Shown here: positions 11,400-23,700 of the stretch, piece after piece
Position numbering within the stretch: position 1 is the first letter of the stretch
How the letters are laid out: every line of letters begins with the position of its first letter
NCBI GenBank assembly: GCA_023053575.1
Contig: JAKZAP010000014.1
Location: 13,728,938-13,792,937 of the forward strand
Origin: Branchinecta lynchi
Taxonomy: Eukaryota; Arthropoda; Branchiopoda; Anostraca; Branchinectidae
Reading direction: 5' to 3'
Length of the DNA: 64,000 bases
Notes under the pieces: model-generated
Seen by the model: the letters and a program-made list of their open reading frames with translations, nothing else
Databases searched by the model: none
What the model was told of the DNA's origin: nothing
Translations under genes and position numbers: made by a program

Positions 11400-13013
11400 A
11401 AGGCGGAGGAGATTCAATTTTTGAAGTTTAATCTGAATTATTATTTTGTTTTGGAAATAGTAGTTGACGTTAAAGAGTTTACACAAATATTGACGTCACC
11501 GACTGGAGGAAGATTCATAGCCCAAAAAATAAAAGATCTAAAAAAAGGTTGAGAAAAATGCTACGACAGGAGCCACATACTAAAGTACTTTCTAGATTGT
11601 CTGACATATTGTTAGTACCGAGCTTTTAAAATTCTTACAGTATTTTTATGTAGAAAACGATGATTTTCAAAAATTGATTCTCACTGTAATTAACTCATTC
11701 TGAAACCCACACGGCTCCTGATTAGTATTTTCAGCAAGACATAATCGAAGCAGAGAGGTCCGAAATGGGGCTAAAAAAACAGCCGAGGCTGTGGCAATTT
11801 TCTCATTTGAATTTTATCCTTTCTGCAATATTTGTAAAAATTGGATAATCTGTCGAAACAGCGGACATTTGTGTGATGCGTCTTCCTCTCATCTACCTTC
11901 GCACGTTACCCGATCCGTCCTAACGGCAGGGAAAAAATAGAGAGTGACTTTTGGCCTAAAACAGAGAGTGGACTGGGAGTAAAATTTTATTTTCATGAAA
12001 AAACGTGAAATGCTTTCTTTAGATCGGAATAGCCGCTGCAGAATTTACACATCTGAATTTTATTTTCATGAAACAAGTTGAGATGGTCACTTTTGGTCGA
12101 AACCACAGCTGCTAAAATTACACATCTAGACATTTTCTGAAAAAGGATTAATTTTATATCATACGGAAGACATAAGTGAAACCAGAGCAAAATAACACTA
12201 AGGAGTAGTGCCAACACCTATGCTATGCCATGCATCGGAAACGCGCCTTTCTCGTAGCGCCGCCTACTACGCTTTTGACAATTCATTTAAGGTGAGACAA
12301 ACTTGGGGGTTTAGAAAATTCTAGTACATGTAAGTTGCGGTTTGGGGAGGTTGTATCTTTTTTTTGCTGTGCTTGGAATATGGAGTTATCGGAGCAGGCG
12401 CTGGTGTACGACTACGACTGATTCGGGTTTCAGTATGGGCGTTATCTAACGCTGGTGTCGCTACTATTCGAGTGCGTGTAATTTTTTTCAACTCTTGGCG
12501 ATGCTCCCTAGTGTTATTTTGCTCTGAGTGAAACACACAAAAGTAGAGTGACAGCTCACACCTCGGCTCACACCATCGTACGACATGTGCTTACCCTGCC
12601 GACGGGCACCCAACTAATTGATCTTGCTTGCGTAAATACCGACTCTCTTGCCCAAGACTTCGTCTCCTGCAGGCTGCAGCAAGCGTGTGTTTCTAGCCAT
12701 TAGCCGGGAAACCGGTTTTGCCAAAGAAATCCCACTGAAACGAATGAATTCCGAATGGGAAAAAAACGTTTGAACAGGGTATGTTGTTTCTTGTTTTTTA
12801 AGTTGGGGTATCTCCAGAAAGAATATTTTCAGAAAGTAGTTCATAAGGAGCATCTTTGGAAAACAGTTCAGAAGGTGTTTTCAGCTGAAGGTGAGACATA
12901 TTTTGCAAAGAACGCATTTGTTATATGCGAAATGCGAGCAGGTCAGCCACAACAATATTGGTATGACTGAAGAACAATCTGTAAGACTACGTTACATACG
13001 CATTATTTTCCAG
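11400..13013. other. Upstream of first visible GAL3ST exon; no gene resolved
   Basis: The missing N-terminal exon of the sulfotransferase was looked for here on the + strand. It would have to end in phase 2 with a GT donor. The donor-like sites at 12779, 12891 and 12982 were tested and none gives an open frame of that phase. A run of 71 open codons at 12755-12970 has no recognisable features. Confidence 0.4.
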
Positions 13014-13118
13014 GATATCAGTTTTTGGAACGTTCGGACATGCTAAACCCAAAACAAAGTTGGGATTTCTAAAGCTGCATAAATGTGCCGGTACTACGGT
13101 GGAGAATATTATACTGAG
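13014..13118 (+). CDS. GAL3ST: Galactose-3-O-sulfotransferase, exon with 5'-phosphosulfate loop
   Basis: The exon follows a clear acceptor (cattattttccag) and ends CTGAG before the donor gtattttt. It reads FGHAKPKTKLGFLKLHKCAG, then TTVENIIL plus two bases of an arginine codon. The GFLKLHKCAGTTVENII stretch is the 5'-PSB loop of the GAL3ST family, which binds the 5' phosphosulfate of PAPS; family members have FLKTHK.(A/G)S(S/T)(T/V)..NIL. The lysine, histidine and following threonines are present. The family is made of Golgi type II membrane enzymes that move sulfate to the 3-OH of galactose. Exon phase is 2 at the 3' end, and the first base completes a codon from a missing upstream exon. The next exon lies 25.9 kb away and fits by phase and homology. 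Confidence 0.85.
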
Positions 13119-14572
13119 GTATTTTTTCACTTATTTAAGTACTAATATCGCACGCTGTCAGAATGTTGATAACATCAAGAACAAACAATCAGACAGAACC
13201 TCCGTCTTTAGTCCCATACAGCGACTATGCGCCGACAAAACTGAGCAGACCTAGAGGTATTTACTCAAGCTTTGAGCTAATGTTGATACTCGTTTACTCA
13301 TCTTTCGTCTTCGCCGTTATTCATTGCTGAGAAAAAAAAATGCAGGAGTCATACTCCGCGCGCTGACCCGCTCGGGAGCTCGTCCATAGAACCAATCAGC
13401 TTTGACTTCTACTTTTCCTCAAGGCGGCTTCACAGCGATTTAGCTATCTGTCGAGGTAATTGTTGAAAGAGATGTTATAGGGTGTATTACGGCGTATAAG
13501 GTTTATCACAGATTCCTCTTTTCCTCGGAGCGCGCTGTAATAAGAAGTACAGACTCGCGTTCTATTATCGCTTATGCAAGGCCAATCAGATCGCTTGGTT
13601 GGTTCCGCCAGCGGGTCGAGGAAAGGAGCAGCGTCGTCAGTGCACCAAAGTTCTACTTTGTTGTAAGCTGAAGAAACAACTTTTCTTGAAAAGAACACGT
13701 TTTGTTCTGTTACGACTGCTTATTGTTAGTTCCTGGACTCATCCTGTCCATCCGTAGATGTAATAGCTTTTTACATTATAATGGGGTCAAATTGTACTCG
13801 TGTACTTCAAGTCGTCCTAAGCACATTTTTTCTAGTCTTTAGAAACTCGAAAAGTTGTATCAGCATGGCAACAACGAACGCTGCGTTGATAAGAACCGTT
13901 TGGGTTCCTATTTGAACAGGCGTGTTCATTAAGACGTAAACATCACGTATAGCGCTATTCAGCTTATTACACCAATTTGAACAATGTCCAACGATATGTG
14001 ATGGGATCGAAGCTACTAACCTACGTTCGTTCGGAGCGGACAGGGTACGGGGACATATTCGACCGCGCATAGTCATATCAAAGAGATGGGGAGACGGACG
14101 TTCTATCTGATTATTTGTTCTTGATAACATTGAACACAAAGATGCGCATCACGTGCTATCAAAGTTCTGACAGTGCGGTCAACAACAAATTCCTGATTGT
14201 GGACCGGGCTGGAGCAATCGCTGCAACACTCGAAGTTGCGTTTGGACTCGGGTCCTAACACAATGCGCTGTTAACCGTTTCTTGTGCCTATGTTCTGTAT
14301 TAGAGAACACGGAGAAGGATTTGCGCGAAAGAAACAGGGGAGCTATAAACGCTTGAGCATAGAACACGGGAACCCGCGGAAGGAAGCTACCATAAAACCG
14401 AAAAACACGACAAACACGAGTTGAGAACCGTCACCCTGCAAACGCAACTAGTATGCTGCAACTCGTACACCACCGTTGCAGCCTTTGAGGCAGTTTGGTC
14501 CAAAATCAGGGATTTGTGAAGACCTGGTCTATCGACTCTATCGTCCTAAACCTTTTCTGATATATGTTTCCA
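13119..14572. other. Start of GAL3ST intron 1; no gene seen
   Basis: Frames of up to 110 codons occur on the minus strand (13807-14139), but no domain, repeat or splice pattern is recognised. Confidence 0.5.
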
Positions 14573-15700
14573 TTTTTGGGATCCGAAAACGTAAGTGGAG
14601 GGATACCTATGACATCGCAAAAGTTGTCCGTCTGTCCGTCCGTCCGTCTGTGCGCACTGTAACTCTCGAAGGGAATGAGATATTTTGATGAAACTTGGTG
14701 TGAGGATTCGTTGGGTCGTCGGACCAGTCGAGTTCGTAGATGGGCTTTCTAGCCCTACATTTAGGGGTGGGGAGGGGGTTCAAATTAAAGGGCAAACAAA
14801 ATATTTTTAAACAGCTAATGTGATAGTCGATTATGGGATAAGAAGACATGCTGAGCATGATGGTGAAAACCATTTTGTCATCGGACGAGTAGTTCGCCTG
14901 GAATCCGGCCAAAACCGGAAAGCTTGTTAAAAGTAAAAGTTTTATTTGCAGTTGATTAGATGTTCGATTTAAGGGTAGGAAGACATACTGAAGAGGATGG
15001 TGAAAACTATTTTCTCGACGGACAATTAGTTCGCCCGGAATCCGGCCGAAACCGGAAAGTTTGTTAAAAGTAAAAGTCTTATTTGAAGTTGATTAGATGT
15101 TCGATTTAGGGGTAGGAAGCCATGCTGAACACAATGGTGAAAAGTATTTTCTCGCCTAACAAGTAGTTCGCCCGGAATCCGGCCAAAACCGGAAAGTTTG
15201 TTAAAAGTAAAAATTTTATTTCTAGTTGATTAGATAACCGATTTAGGGGTAAGAAGAGATGCCGAATCCGTGTGTGACAATCATATTTTACCCGGACATA
15301 TAGTTCGGCCGGAATACGGCTGGAGTCGGAAAATTTGTTATAAGTTAAATTTTTATTTGAAGTTGATTAGATGTTCAATATTGGGGAAAGAAGATACCCT
15401 GAGTTCGTTTTTCAGCTTTCTTTTTTCGCCCGACAAGTAGTTCTGGAGTTCGGCCGAAACCAGGATAGTGGCAGAAGTGGCAGGAAGTTTTCGTCAAAAC
15501 AGACGTGACTTATAGGGTTAAACACACATGCTGATTCAATACCTGAACTTGTTTTTCTCAGATGATTAACCTGTTTTTGAATTTTAATAGTAAAAATGTT
15601 CAATGAGTCTGGCGAAGACTGGATCTGGCGAAGACAAGACCCAATTGTCTGGATCAAATATTGAATTTTTGGGATCCCATCGAAACCTTTGGTCTTGTTC
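14573..15700 (-). repeat. Family A dispersed element, near full-length copy 2
   Basis: This reversed copy runs from a TTTTGGGATCC palindrome and a GTCCGTCTGTCCGTCC tract, through at least four tandem units of about 137 bp (CCGGATTCCGG cores near 14900, 15038, 15176 and 15310). It reaches the 'gatccagacaattggg' and 'gacaagaccaaagg' end (both read here on the minus strand). Around 15440-15470 it holds the uninterrupted form of the site where the gypsy element sits in copy 3. Confidence 0.8.
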
Positions 15701-15920
15701 TTATAAGCCGTTTTTGCATTCATCGGTGACTACTCACCAGTCTTATAACACGTTTTCGAACTAGCTGTTATCCGGTTTTATCTCACCGGCGCGGACTAAC
15801 CAGAACCTGCTCGGGAGCCCGGCTTCAGCGAGAAGTTAGCCAGTTTGCATCAACTCACCGGTGAACCAAAAAACGCGTTATAAGAGAAGAACCGGACACT
15901 GGTGACTAAACACCAGAGAC

Positions 15921-16156
15921 CAGGGGCGTCACGACTAGGGGGGAGGGGGGTATGCCCCCCCCCCCCCCCTCCCCAATGCTGTCGGCCAGTCGGTAAAAAA
16001 TAACTGAGTCGGCGCGAAGCGCCGCGATTTTTCGTCAAAATGGTTGAGTGTTTTCATGAAAACAGTCGGTTTTCTGCAGAAAAAGTCGGTAAAAATTACC
16101 AGCCAGTCGGTAAATGCCTCGTCCCCCCAAAAACATTTTGTCTAGTAACGCCTCTG
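15921..16156. mobile_element. hAT-like MITE, 236 bp, 8-bp target duplication
   Basis: Ends are CAGGGGCGTCACGACTAG and the complement of CAGAGGCGTTACTAG. They are flanked by a perfect 8-bp duplication CCAGAGAC at 15913-15920 and 16157-16164. A long G/C homopolymer hairpin and repeated CAGTCGGTAAAA motifs fill the interior. CAGNGGCG ends with 8-bp duplications are typical of hAT transposons. There is no coding capacity, so it would need a transposase from elsewhere. Relatives are at 34840-35077 and, truncated, at 51238-51396, 58536-58700 and 60125-60296. Confidence 0.9.
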
Positions 16157-16930
16157 CCAGAGACAGCCCGGAGTGCAACGAACGCATCTACTTCTTTTTC
16201 GTAATGTAAATCGTTTTCGTCACGCATACAACACAGGTACAAACGCACACAGGTACAACAAATCCGACAGGGAAATTCCACTACCTGAAAATCGATTATT
16301 CGTGAATAGGGGAGCAACGAATTACCGCATTTTCATAGGGTATTCAAGCCTCTCTAAAGTTTTTTATTCATATGGGCCGAGAAGGTGGGAGACACCATCA
16401 TTTTTCGATGGGTCGGATTTTTACGAACACACTGTTATAGCTTGTGAACACACGATCGAGATCGGGAGCTGCCGAACTGGAATTCCTGCCAGGATTTTCG
16501 GCACCATCATCACTTCCATATGGAAAAGCTGAAAATTTGTCAACTTAATGATGAAAATTCAGGAAATCCTGATCGTGTGTTCGCACTTTTACCCTTGTTT
16601 TCTTCAAATCCTCACGCAGCGCAGTAGCTAAAGTTACCCACAAAATACTTGAACGCAAGTCACTCTTGAAAGCAAGGTCGCCATTGCTCATTAACTATTC
16701 ATTGATTTTCCCCGGAGGTCAAAAGAGTTACTACACCTCCGAGAATATCGAGTGGCGTGTAAGAGGATTAAAACTTTGCTCTGCATTCAAAGGGAATCAA
16801 TCTGCCTATTATATCCGTATTTCGGTTTAGTTACCTAAATTCGTATCTGAAAATTAAATGCTCTCCTTCACCCCCTACTGTTCTCATACTTAGGGGCGTC
16901 CGGCAGGGGGGGGGGGGGGGGGGGGGGTGC
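16157..16930. other. Intronic, no gene; shared fragment and a 22-G run
   Basis: The stretch 16240-16310 is a reversed relative of 10716-10800 ('gacagggaaattccacta'). A run of 22 G lies at 16906-16927. Nothing else is recognised. Confidence 0.4.
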
Positions 16931-16974
16931 TCTCCGAGTATTTTCAAAATTTGCATTTCCCATACCCTGTCAAA

Positions 16975-17290
16975 TATAACATGTTTCATGGGTTTTTCTG
17001 ATATTTCTTACATTGCATATGCTGAGGATTTGTTGCTTATTTCAAGATCTAAACTCACTCTTTCTCGTATGGTCTCAAAAGTTTCATTGTCTTTCTCTCA
17101 AATCGGTCTGTCTCTAAACGCTGATAAATGTGAATTTCTCCCTTTTAATTCGTCTTCTTCTAAGAATAAACTCCTAAACTGCTTTAATTTCTCTATCCCT
17201 TGTGGGTCAAAATTCCGCTGGCTCGGTATTTCTATTACAGAAAAATTGTCAATTTTCGACGGCAAGTAGTTCTTGATACTAAAATAAAAT
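16975..17290 (+). pseudogene. LINE reverse transcriptase fragment (copy 4)
   Basis: The + frame reads ISYIAYAEDLLLISRSKLTL, then SFSQIGLSLNADKCEFLPF and FRWLGISI. This is RT motif C with the downstream NADKCE and WLG segments. The usual Y/F-A-D-D box is YAED here, so a catalytic aspartate is replaced. The fragment is isolated, with no flanking LINE sequence recognised, and lies in the sense orientation within intron 1. Confidence 0.7.
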
Positions 17291-17974
17291 TCAGTCTGCA
17301 CTCAAAAAAATTTGAGCCGAAATTCCGTTTGTGAACGGAAAGATTTCCGGTAATTTTTTCAAAGTAATTTTTCCGTTCCGGTACGGGTAAATTACCATCA
17401 GGCTTTTTCGCGAATTCACGGAAAAGTCACAGTTTACAGTCTGTTAGACAGTGGGATTTTTCCGTTAAGTGAGGTCATCTGACAACGTAAATATTAAGTG
17501 GAATGAAGGGTGTCTTAAACGGAAATTTTCCTGGCTCCACCGAGAAATTTTCCATTTTCGAGCAGGTTCATTCAGGCAATCTTCCGTTCATCGCAAGACC
17601 TACTACTGAAGTATTCGTCTTGCAGCCGGAAATGATCGCGCATGTAAAACATTCAACGAAAGGAAATTTCCGTTCTGAAGCCAGGTAGAAGCAGGAATAA
17701 TTCCGTTGGTGGTCGGGAAAGACGAACAGACAGTCGACCGGTGCGCAGCGTCAGTATTCCGTTCGTGTCACTTCAATTACTCGCTATTTGCGGTAAATAT
17801 TCCGTTGGCAGTATGCTCCCGTGTCAGAGCCGCGTTCGATTCACTTTTCAAGTTAACTGAGATCGTCCGTCAGTCGTTTTATTTGTGATTCTCGGTTAAC
17901 TGGGAGCATTCGATTTATCAAAGTCGGCCTGAAGGTTGACGAAAAGTTTACTTTCAACGACGTGGAGAAATTGT
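17291..17974. repeat. Degenerate TTCCGTT-rich segment
   Basis: The heptamer TTCCGTT occurs about eight times between 17325 and 17805 (for example near 17372, 17459, 17580, 17667, 17700, 17756 and 17800), at irregular spacing of 30-120 bp. It might be a very old tandem repeat. No gene is seen. Confidence 0.35.
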
Positions 17975-18279
17975 GAGCGTGTTCCACCCTTCTAACAATA
18001 GTTACTAATAGTTACTATTTCCGTTCCATCCTCACGAAAAGTTACTACGCTGACCGTTCCAACCTTGTTGGAATAGTAACTAATAGTTACTATTTGCTTA
18101 CCATGCTCGGGACCATAGTAAGCGTAGTAACTACGCATCTCTGTAACGTGATTGGTCGGATTCGCCCCTGGCGTGAGATCCTGCTGGAAAATAGAAAAAT
18201 CGTTCCAGCCTTGACGGCGAAAAGCCAGAATTCGTGACGTCATGCGTAGTAACTACGGTAAGTAGGATGGAACACGCTC
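17975..18279. mobile_element. MITE of about 305 bp with inverted ends and TGT flanks
   Basis: The left end GAGCGTGTTCCACCCTTCTA pairs with the right end read in reverse, GAGCGTGTTCCATCCTACTT, and similarity continues to about 35 bp. Both sides are flanked by TGT (17972-17974 and 18280-18282). The interior repeats TAGTAACTA/TAGTTACTA palindromes. The 3-bp flanks would fit a PIF/Harbinger-like element, but the duplication is short and the class is uncertain. Confidence 0.65.
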
Positions 18280-18282
18280 TGT

Positions 18283-18924
18283 CAGTTGTCTCAAGTTAAC
18301 CAAGAAAGAAGGCGGAAGTTTCAAATACTGTGAATCATATAGAGATTACAGCCTACGCAACGAATAGAGGCAACCCATTCGAGAGACAGAACAAATATGT
18401 AAATGTAGGAAGGAAAGGGAAATTCATTGACAGTCCTGACTGGGATGCAAGAGACATTTGAAATGCGAAGGCGACATGCAGTAAATGTTGAAGAATAGCA
18501 AAACTGATGTCATCATCATCATGAAAATCTGGAAGGGTTGGCTTGACTATGCGGAAGTCCCGGAAGTTTGGTAGCCTGGAAGATGAAGCACGGCTTTTAC
18601 TTCCATGGAAACTCTTTTGCAAAAATAGAGTTATACGATTAAGAAATAGCCCAATTAACATTTCCAGGAAGTCCCTGGCTCAGAATGATCATCAGACGCC
18701 AATAATTTAATTTCACAGTTGAAAGTCTTATACCTCCCAATGTTAAGCTTTTTTTTATATGATCCCGTGATGATGGTGTAGCAATATCCGTTTCCTCGGG
18801 TTGGGTGCAATCTCTATGGAGTATAAAGAGTATATGTCTTCAGATTTTTTGCCAGGATGCGTTCGATTGGCAATTCTCTGTTGACTTGCTCGGTCGACTT
18901 CGTGCTAAAACGACAGCAGAGAAA
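18283..18924. other. Intronic, nothing recognised
   Basis: A 102-codon minus-strand frame (18353-18661) shows no motif. No repeat copy from elsewhere in the window was noticed. Confidence 0.4.
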
Positions 18925-19184
18925 ACAAGACCAAAGGTTTCGATGGGATCCCAAAAATTCAATATCTGATCCAGACAACTGGGTCTTGTCTTAGCCAGAT
19001 CCAGTCTTCGCCAGACTCCTTGAACATTTTTACAATTAAAATTCAGAAACAGATTAAGGCCAAATAGCTAATCACCTGAGAAAACCAAGTTCAGATTTGG
19101 ATTCAGCATGTGTGTTTACCCCTATAAGTCATATCTGTTTTGACGAAAACTTCCTGCCACTTCTGCCAATTTCCCGGTTCCGGC
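18925..19184 (+). repeat. Family A copy 3, part 5' of the LTR element
   Basis: It opens with 'acaagaccaaaggtttcgat' and GGGATCCC and continues to 'ttcccggttccggc', where the LTR begins. The remainder resumes at 26543. Joined across the insertion with one CGGC removed, it aligns with copy 2 around 15440-15510 read in reverse. Confidence 0.85.
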
Positions 19185-19630
19185 TGTTATATAACGTTAA
19201 TTAGCTGTTACTAAGCGTTAATTTTACTACGTCTTTAATCTCTCTACTGTTACGGAAAGTTATCTGTTACGACATGGTCCCCGAGCGGTGTGGACCATGC
19301 TTAACAAAACCAAAATAAAAACACCCACTAAACTCTACCTCGTTGGTCAATTGTAGAAAAACATATTCGTGTATTTACATTTACAATACAATGGCGATAG
19401 ATAGCAGGTAATAAATAAAACTCAACACTTAACTTTTAACATCTCCAGCAACGACCGTTCACCGGTCCCACTCAAAACAGACTGCCCAGCATTGTATTAA
19501 ATTTCGCCCCAATTCAAACTTGAATGGCTCAGGTTATTCATCGCCAGGAACCTGTTGTTACCTGGCGGAATTAAACTTATAGAAACCAAGGTGTCGTGAA
19601 CTCCCTTGGTGAAAGTACACCTTGGTTACA
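19185..19630 (-). repeat. 3' LTR of the gypsy element
   Basis: This 446-bp LTR is the downstream one for the minus-strand element. On the element strand it begins TGTAACCAAGG and ends TTATATAACA. No difference from the copy at 26097-26542 was seen by eye. AATAAA-like and TTTATT motifs are present, but a polyadenylation site cannot be assigned. Confidence 0.95.
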
Positions 19631-19645
19631 CCTCCCCCCTTCCAA
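19631..19645 (-). promoter_or_regulatory. Polypurine tract of the gypsy element
   Basis: On the element strand the bases directly before the 3' LTR are GGAAGGGGGGAGG. That is a purine run in the position where plus-strand DNA synthesis is primed. Confidence 0.8.
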
Positions 19646-20779
19646 AAAGAACTGACCTCAGTTCTGAAATTCAATTTTAATCTGCCCCAATTTTATTTTA
19701 CTCCTCCCTTGATCCAACCCCCTATCTAAAATACCTCCCAGCACAAAACAAATGCAAATGTTGCCAAAACATAACAAAACTTTTAAAGTTGTTTTTCCGA
19801 TCACAATAACACGTATCCGACCGATACGGACATATAACATTTTCAGAAAGCGTATCAAAGTGATAACGCAATTCGACCTATCGCACTGCACCGTAGTCAC
19901 ACCTCAAGTCCTTCTTGCCGATTGTCTATACCGCACACGAATCACGATCACGATCATCCTCAGCTTCGCTGCTCCTGATGCCGACGACGACGACTGGTAG
20001 GGCGTCGACTGGAGCATACCAAGACGACGACTGACAGTAGGTTACAGTTGACTGGAGGAGCAAAACGTAGTCTAACGCAGTCAACGGAAACAATCGTAGG
20101 TAAGCAACGCATGGTTGCGCAGCTTGAAAGTGACGAACGCTGATAACCGTAAGGATGCGCAAAATGACGTCGACAAACGTCGGAGCGCAAGGATGCGCAG
20201 GTTGATGACAACAACGTGGATTAACGCGAGGATGCGCAAACTGAAGTTTTCAAACGCAGACAAACGCGGACAAACGCAGACAGCCGTGTTACTCCTGCCC
20301 CTGGCAATGCAGCTGCTCAGCTTATCTTCTTCAAACTGCTCAGTATCGAGCACACCTGTGGCTTGAACGCCACCACACAGCAACAGCAGACAGTTCCTTC
20401 GGCGACGTACTGAACTGTACGCGCAACAACGGCAACTGACGAGGGAAACATCTCCCATACGAGCTGAGACTTAGGCTGACTTTGGGCTGCAACACGCTGC
20501 TTCAAATTGCTGGGCATGACATCTTCTTCGCGGTTTATTGTAGAGGGTGTGACCTGACGATGCAGTCGATGGCAGCGACAGAGGTGGTTGACATAACTCA
20601 TCACAAAAATCATCACCTGCAAAATTCATAGCGGTAGACAAGGTATTTACAAAAGCTGGAAATCACCAGCAACATATCACAAGTAACATAATTTTCACAC
20701 ACCTAAAAAATTCTTATTCGACATCCTATTTCCTATAAAAACAACAAGTTTCTTCAGTAATTTTTGGAGTGATACAAGA
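19646..20779 (-). other. Long 3' untranslated region of the gypsy element
   Basis: About 1.1 kb separates the pol stop from the polypurine tract. Minus-strand frames of 125 and 101 codons exist (20458-20081 and 20622-20317), but the first is the read-through of an imperfect repeat with 'aggatgcgcaaa' and 'aacgcagacaaacgc' at about 20110-20285. No envelope-like signal peptide, transmembrane or cysteine pattern is visible. Confidence 0.5.
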
Positions 20780-23700
20780 TCATTCCAACAATTTCTGTAA
20801 AATGCTCAAGGCCATCGCCTTATCAATGCCTGTGGCGTTTACTCCGCCAGGGCGATCATATCCCAATCGTTCCGGTGGTTTCGTCATTCGTGAAGGGCGC
20901 AAATTTGGTGGGTCAACCGTCGGACTATCCTCAACAGCCGGTTCCTCTGGAGATTCCGACAATTCCAGCACCAATTCACTACGATCTGTATCATTTTCTG
21001 GGAAAAGCGCACGCGGCTGTAAGTGTCCAGAATCTTCTGCACTTAAAAATGAATGAAATGGCGTGTGACGTGGTGTCTGTGTGCGTGTCTCAGTACGAGT
21101 CAAAAGTGGCGTACTAGTCAAAGTTGGTCGAGCATCCGTCCTTGTCGTCAAATTACCGTCATTGGGAGTGCGAGGATGAGGAACAGATACAGACAGATCT
21201 GCAGCTTCCAAGTCTGTGTCATCATTAGATTGGGTTAGTGGGTTGCTAACGTCACTATTTCTAACTACATCCTCCCCATCCCCAAAATCGGAATCCTCCC
21301 TTTCTTCCTCCCCCTGGTCAGGTGGGTCAACCACCCAAGGGTTACGAGTTTTTCCCGGTTTTAACAAATCGTAGTGCACCGTCTTTTGCTTCAACTTTTT
21401 ATGCATATGTTTTATGACGTAATCGACTACTCCGACCTTTGCAATCACACGATAAGGTCCTTCGAAATGAGTGTCATTCAACTTATGTGCTCTTCCCTTC
21501 TTCAAAATTCTTAAATAAACCACGTCTCCCACTTCGTGTGGTTTAAAATGTGACTTTTTATCATGCTGAAACTTTTGCGTATCCCTACTTTCATCAATAT
21601 TTTTCCACACATGTTCGTAAGTTTTCTGCATCCTTCCAAGCATTTCCGATTTATATGATACGTGTGAATCATAAAAGGTTCTGGATTTCATGAGGGCATC
21701 TACCGGCAGGACGGCGTCACGCAAAAACATGAGGAAAAAGCTGTTATCCTGTAAGGACTCATGGAAAGCGGTGTTCATGCAAAAAGAAACGTAAGAAAGC
21801 CAACTGTCCCAGTCATCTCGATGTGACTGGTCTACAAACTGAGACAAAATGGAAGCTATGTCTCTATGTCTTCTCTCTAAAATTCCCATTGAAGCAGGAT
21901 GTTCCGCGCTAGAAAATTTGTGCACGATATTCATGTTTTTACAAAAAACATCAACTTCTGAATTTTTGAAATGACTACCATTATCAGACATCAGTGTGTG
22001 ACAAAACCCAAATATGTGACAATATTTCTCAACAAAAGCTCTCAAAAATGTATTGGCTTTAGCGTCCACAATGGGTACTAGATGTACATGACGTGAAAAA
22101 TAATCCGTAATCGATAATATGTACGTATTACCGTTGGACGTTTTCGGAAATGGTCCAACTAAATCAACAAAAACCATATCAAGTACTCCTGCAGGGACAG
22201 GCATTTCCTGCAGAGGAGCATTCGGAGTAACATTCATCGGTTTCCTTTTTAGGCATTTTTCGCACGATTCACAAAACATCTTACATACTGAGTACATCTT
22301 AAAGAAGAAAACATGATCACGAAGTTTTGCGTACGTTTTTGATGATGAAAAATGACCTCCGTAAGGTGATTCATGAAAATCATTCAAAATCTGAGGAATC
22401 ATAGCATGCGGTATTACTGGGACTAACACGACATCAGACTTTCGACATTTTCCAGACGGCACAGACGCATGACACAAAATTCCATCCTCAACAAAAAAAT
22501 TCTGAATTTCCCTTATAACTCTTCTTTCCAAATCGTACGGCATTTGTACACCTTGAGACAAATAGCGAATCATTGCAAGACAATCTTTATCTTGCTTTTG
22601 ACTTTTCCGAAGCTGCGATAAATCAATAGATGGCGGTAACACTGGGAAAACTAACTTAGGCTGTGGAGAAATAGAATTAATCGTGGGCAAACGACTTAAA
22701 GCATCCGGGACAACGTTCATCGGTCCAGGACGATAAACAATCTCAAAGTCATACTCTTGCAGAGTTAGCGCCCAACGAGCTAGTCTTCCAGTAGGCTCTT
22801 TTGTCGTCATAAGCCAACGGAGACTGTTATGGTCAGTCTCTACTTTGAAGCGGGTACCATAAAGATACTGACGAAACTGCTTGATAAAATGAACTACGCT
22901 AAGTGCTTCCATCTCCGTAACTGTGTAATTAGCCTCAGCCTTATTAAGACGACGAGAACCATAATGCAATACAACTTCCCTCCCATCTTGCATTTGCGAC
23001 AACTTACAAGCAATTGCCTCTTTTGAAGCATCTGTAGATAGTATGTAACCACCTTCTCCTGGTCTAGCTAAGCCAAGGATAGGCTCCACCATAAGTTTCT
23101 GTCGAAGAATATCAAAAGCTGCTTTTTCAACACTTTCGAACTTAAATGGAATGCCTTTTTTCATCAATGCCGTAAGAGGCATGGCGATCTGGGAAAAATC
23201 TGGTACGTATTTCCGGAACCACGAAAATAAACCGACCGCAGACCGAACTTCTTTTATGTTCGATGGATATTTCAGATTTTTAATCGCGGCAATTTTATTC
23301 GGATCCGGTTTTATTGTACCATTCGACAAAACATGACCCAACACCGTAACTGAAGTAGCTAGAAACGAGCATTTGGAAGGACGTAGTTTTAGATGAGCCT
23401 CAATTACCTTATCTAACACAACCTCTAGACAATCTAACTGATCTTTCGTATCTCGTGTGTGAACCGTAACATCATCTAAAAAACATTCTAGGTACTTGAA
23501 CAACAGGGATCTAAACACTCGTTCCATCAAGCGTTGGAAGGTTGCTGGCATGTTGCACAGACCAAACGGCGCTCGAATGAAACGGAACAGGCCAAATGGA
23601 GTTATAAAACCTGTTTTATCCCTGTCCTCTTCCTCCACTAAACACTGGTAGAATCCTGACAAAAAATCTAACTGCGAAAAGACACGACTAAGAGACATGC

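Noticed and set aside
11993..12217. Minus-strand frame with a hydrophobic start as a signal-anchor exon
   Set aside because: It is on the strand opposite to the sulfotransferase and has no supporting splice sites or homology.
12755..12970. 71-codon frame as the missing upstream GAL3ST exon
   Set aside because: The donor at 12891 leaves the wrong phase in this frame, and the peptide shows no membrane anchor.
20081..20622. Envelope gene after pol
   Set aside because: No signal peptide, cysteine pattern or membrane anchor; one frame is repeat read-through.
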